DNA from: Anaerolineales bacterium UBA5069 | GTDB lineage: Bacteria; Chloroflexota; Anaerolineae; Caldilineales; Caldilineaceae | Direction of reading: 5' to 3' | Assembly (NCBI GenBank): GCA_002415895.1 | Contig: DIAV01000085.1 | Coordinates: 10,727-16,480 of the forward strand | DNA length: 5,754 bases | Shown here: positions 5,704 through 5,754 of the stretch, in pieces | How positions within the stretch are numbered: the stretch's first letter is position 1 | Layout of the letters: each line of letters starts with the position of its first letter | Notes under the pieces: model-generated | The model's input: the letters and a program-made list of their open reading frames with translations, nothing else | Database searches by the model: none | Told to the model about the DNA's origin: nothing | Program-made: the position numbers and the translations under genes

Positions 5704-5717
5704 CATTGATCATTGAT
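5704..5717. repeat. Tandem CATTGAT heptamer after the sulfatase gene
   Basis: CATTGAT occurs twice in direct tandem (5704-5710, 5711-5717), flanked by further CAT triplets at 5701-5703 and 5718-5720. The array contains two overlapping TGATCA palindromes. It sits between the sulfatase stop codon and the terminal palindrome. No function is recognised; slippage or a small binding array are possible. Confidence 0.5.
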
Positions 5718-5730
5718 CATGAAATATTGA

Positions 5731-5754
5731 CGCCGCGCTCCATGGAGCGCGGCG
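5731..5754. terminator. Perfect 24-base palindrome, probable terminator stem at cluster end
   Basis: CGCCGCGCTC (5731-5740) and GAGCGCGGCG (5745-5754) form a perfect 10-bp GC-rich stem around a CATG loop, 38 bases after the sulfatase stop. Position and strength fit a transcription terminator, possibly working in both directions. The T-run needed to confirm an intrinsic terminator would lie past the window edge, and the arms may also extend further. Confidence 0.6.

Overview
The window looks like free-living bacterial chromosome with moderately high GC and dense coding. It holds one partial gene on the minus strand and a row of three genes on the plus strand. A secreted tandem-LysM protein, a VQGSG-type SulP transporter, and an anaerobic sulfatase maturase beside a Cys-type sulfatase together suggest an environmental bacterium able to mature sulfatases without oxygen. 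The overall style resembles Chloroflexota (Anaerolineae/Caldilineae), but that is an impression; no marker gene here fixes the taxonomy.

Layout. Positions 1-507 (minus strand) encode the first 169 residues of a secreted protein with two LysM domains; its C-terminus lies off the left edge. Positions 508-787 form a divergent intergenic region. It contains a 25-codon open frame (603-680) behind a near-perfect Shine-Dalgarno sequence, and a 21-base purine/pyrimidine-alternating tract (748-768) that includes a 12-base palindrome. Positions 788-2524 encode a SulP/SLC26-type anion transporter with a C-terminal STAS domain. The 102-base gap after it carries a GC-rich hairpin and a separate AT-rich inverted repeat. 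Positions 2627-4057 encode an anaerobic sulfatase-maturating enzyme (radical SAM plus SPASM) with an added C-terminal SEC-C zinc-type motif. Positions 4167-5693 encode a type I sulfatase with the Cys-type CTAGR maturation motif and no signal peptide. The right end has a tandem heptamer and a perfect 24-base palindrome that is probably a terminator stem.

How the genes fit together. The sulfatase is inactive until its active-site cysteine (C55) is oxidised to formylglycine, and the neighbouring maturase is the enzyme class that does this without oxygen. The sulfatase appears cytosolic, so its substrate must enter the cell or arise inside it. The SulP protein is the obvious candidate for moving sulfate or a related anion across the membrane in the same process. 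The three genes therefore look like a sulfate-ester use or sulfur-scavenging cassette. The sulfatase substrate, the SulP substrate and the transport direction cannot be read from the sequence. The parts are known families; the less usual points are the short ORF ahead of the transporter, the SEC-C tail, the SulP residue substitutions and the intergenic repeats.
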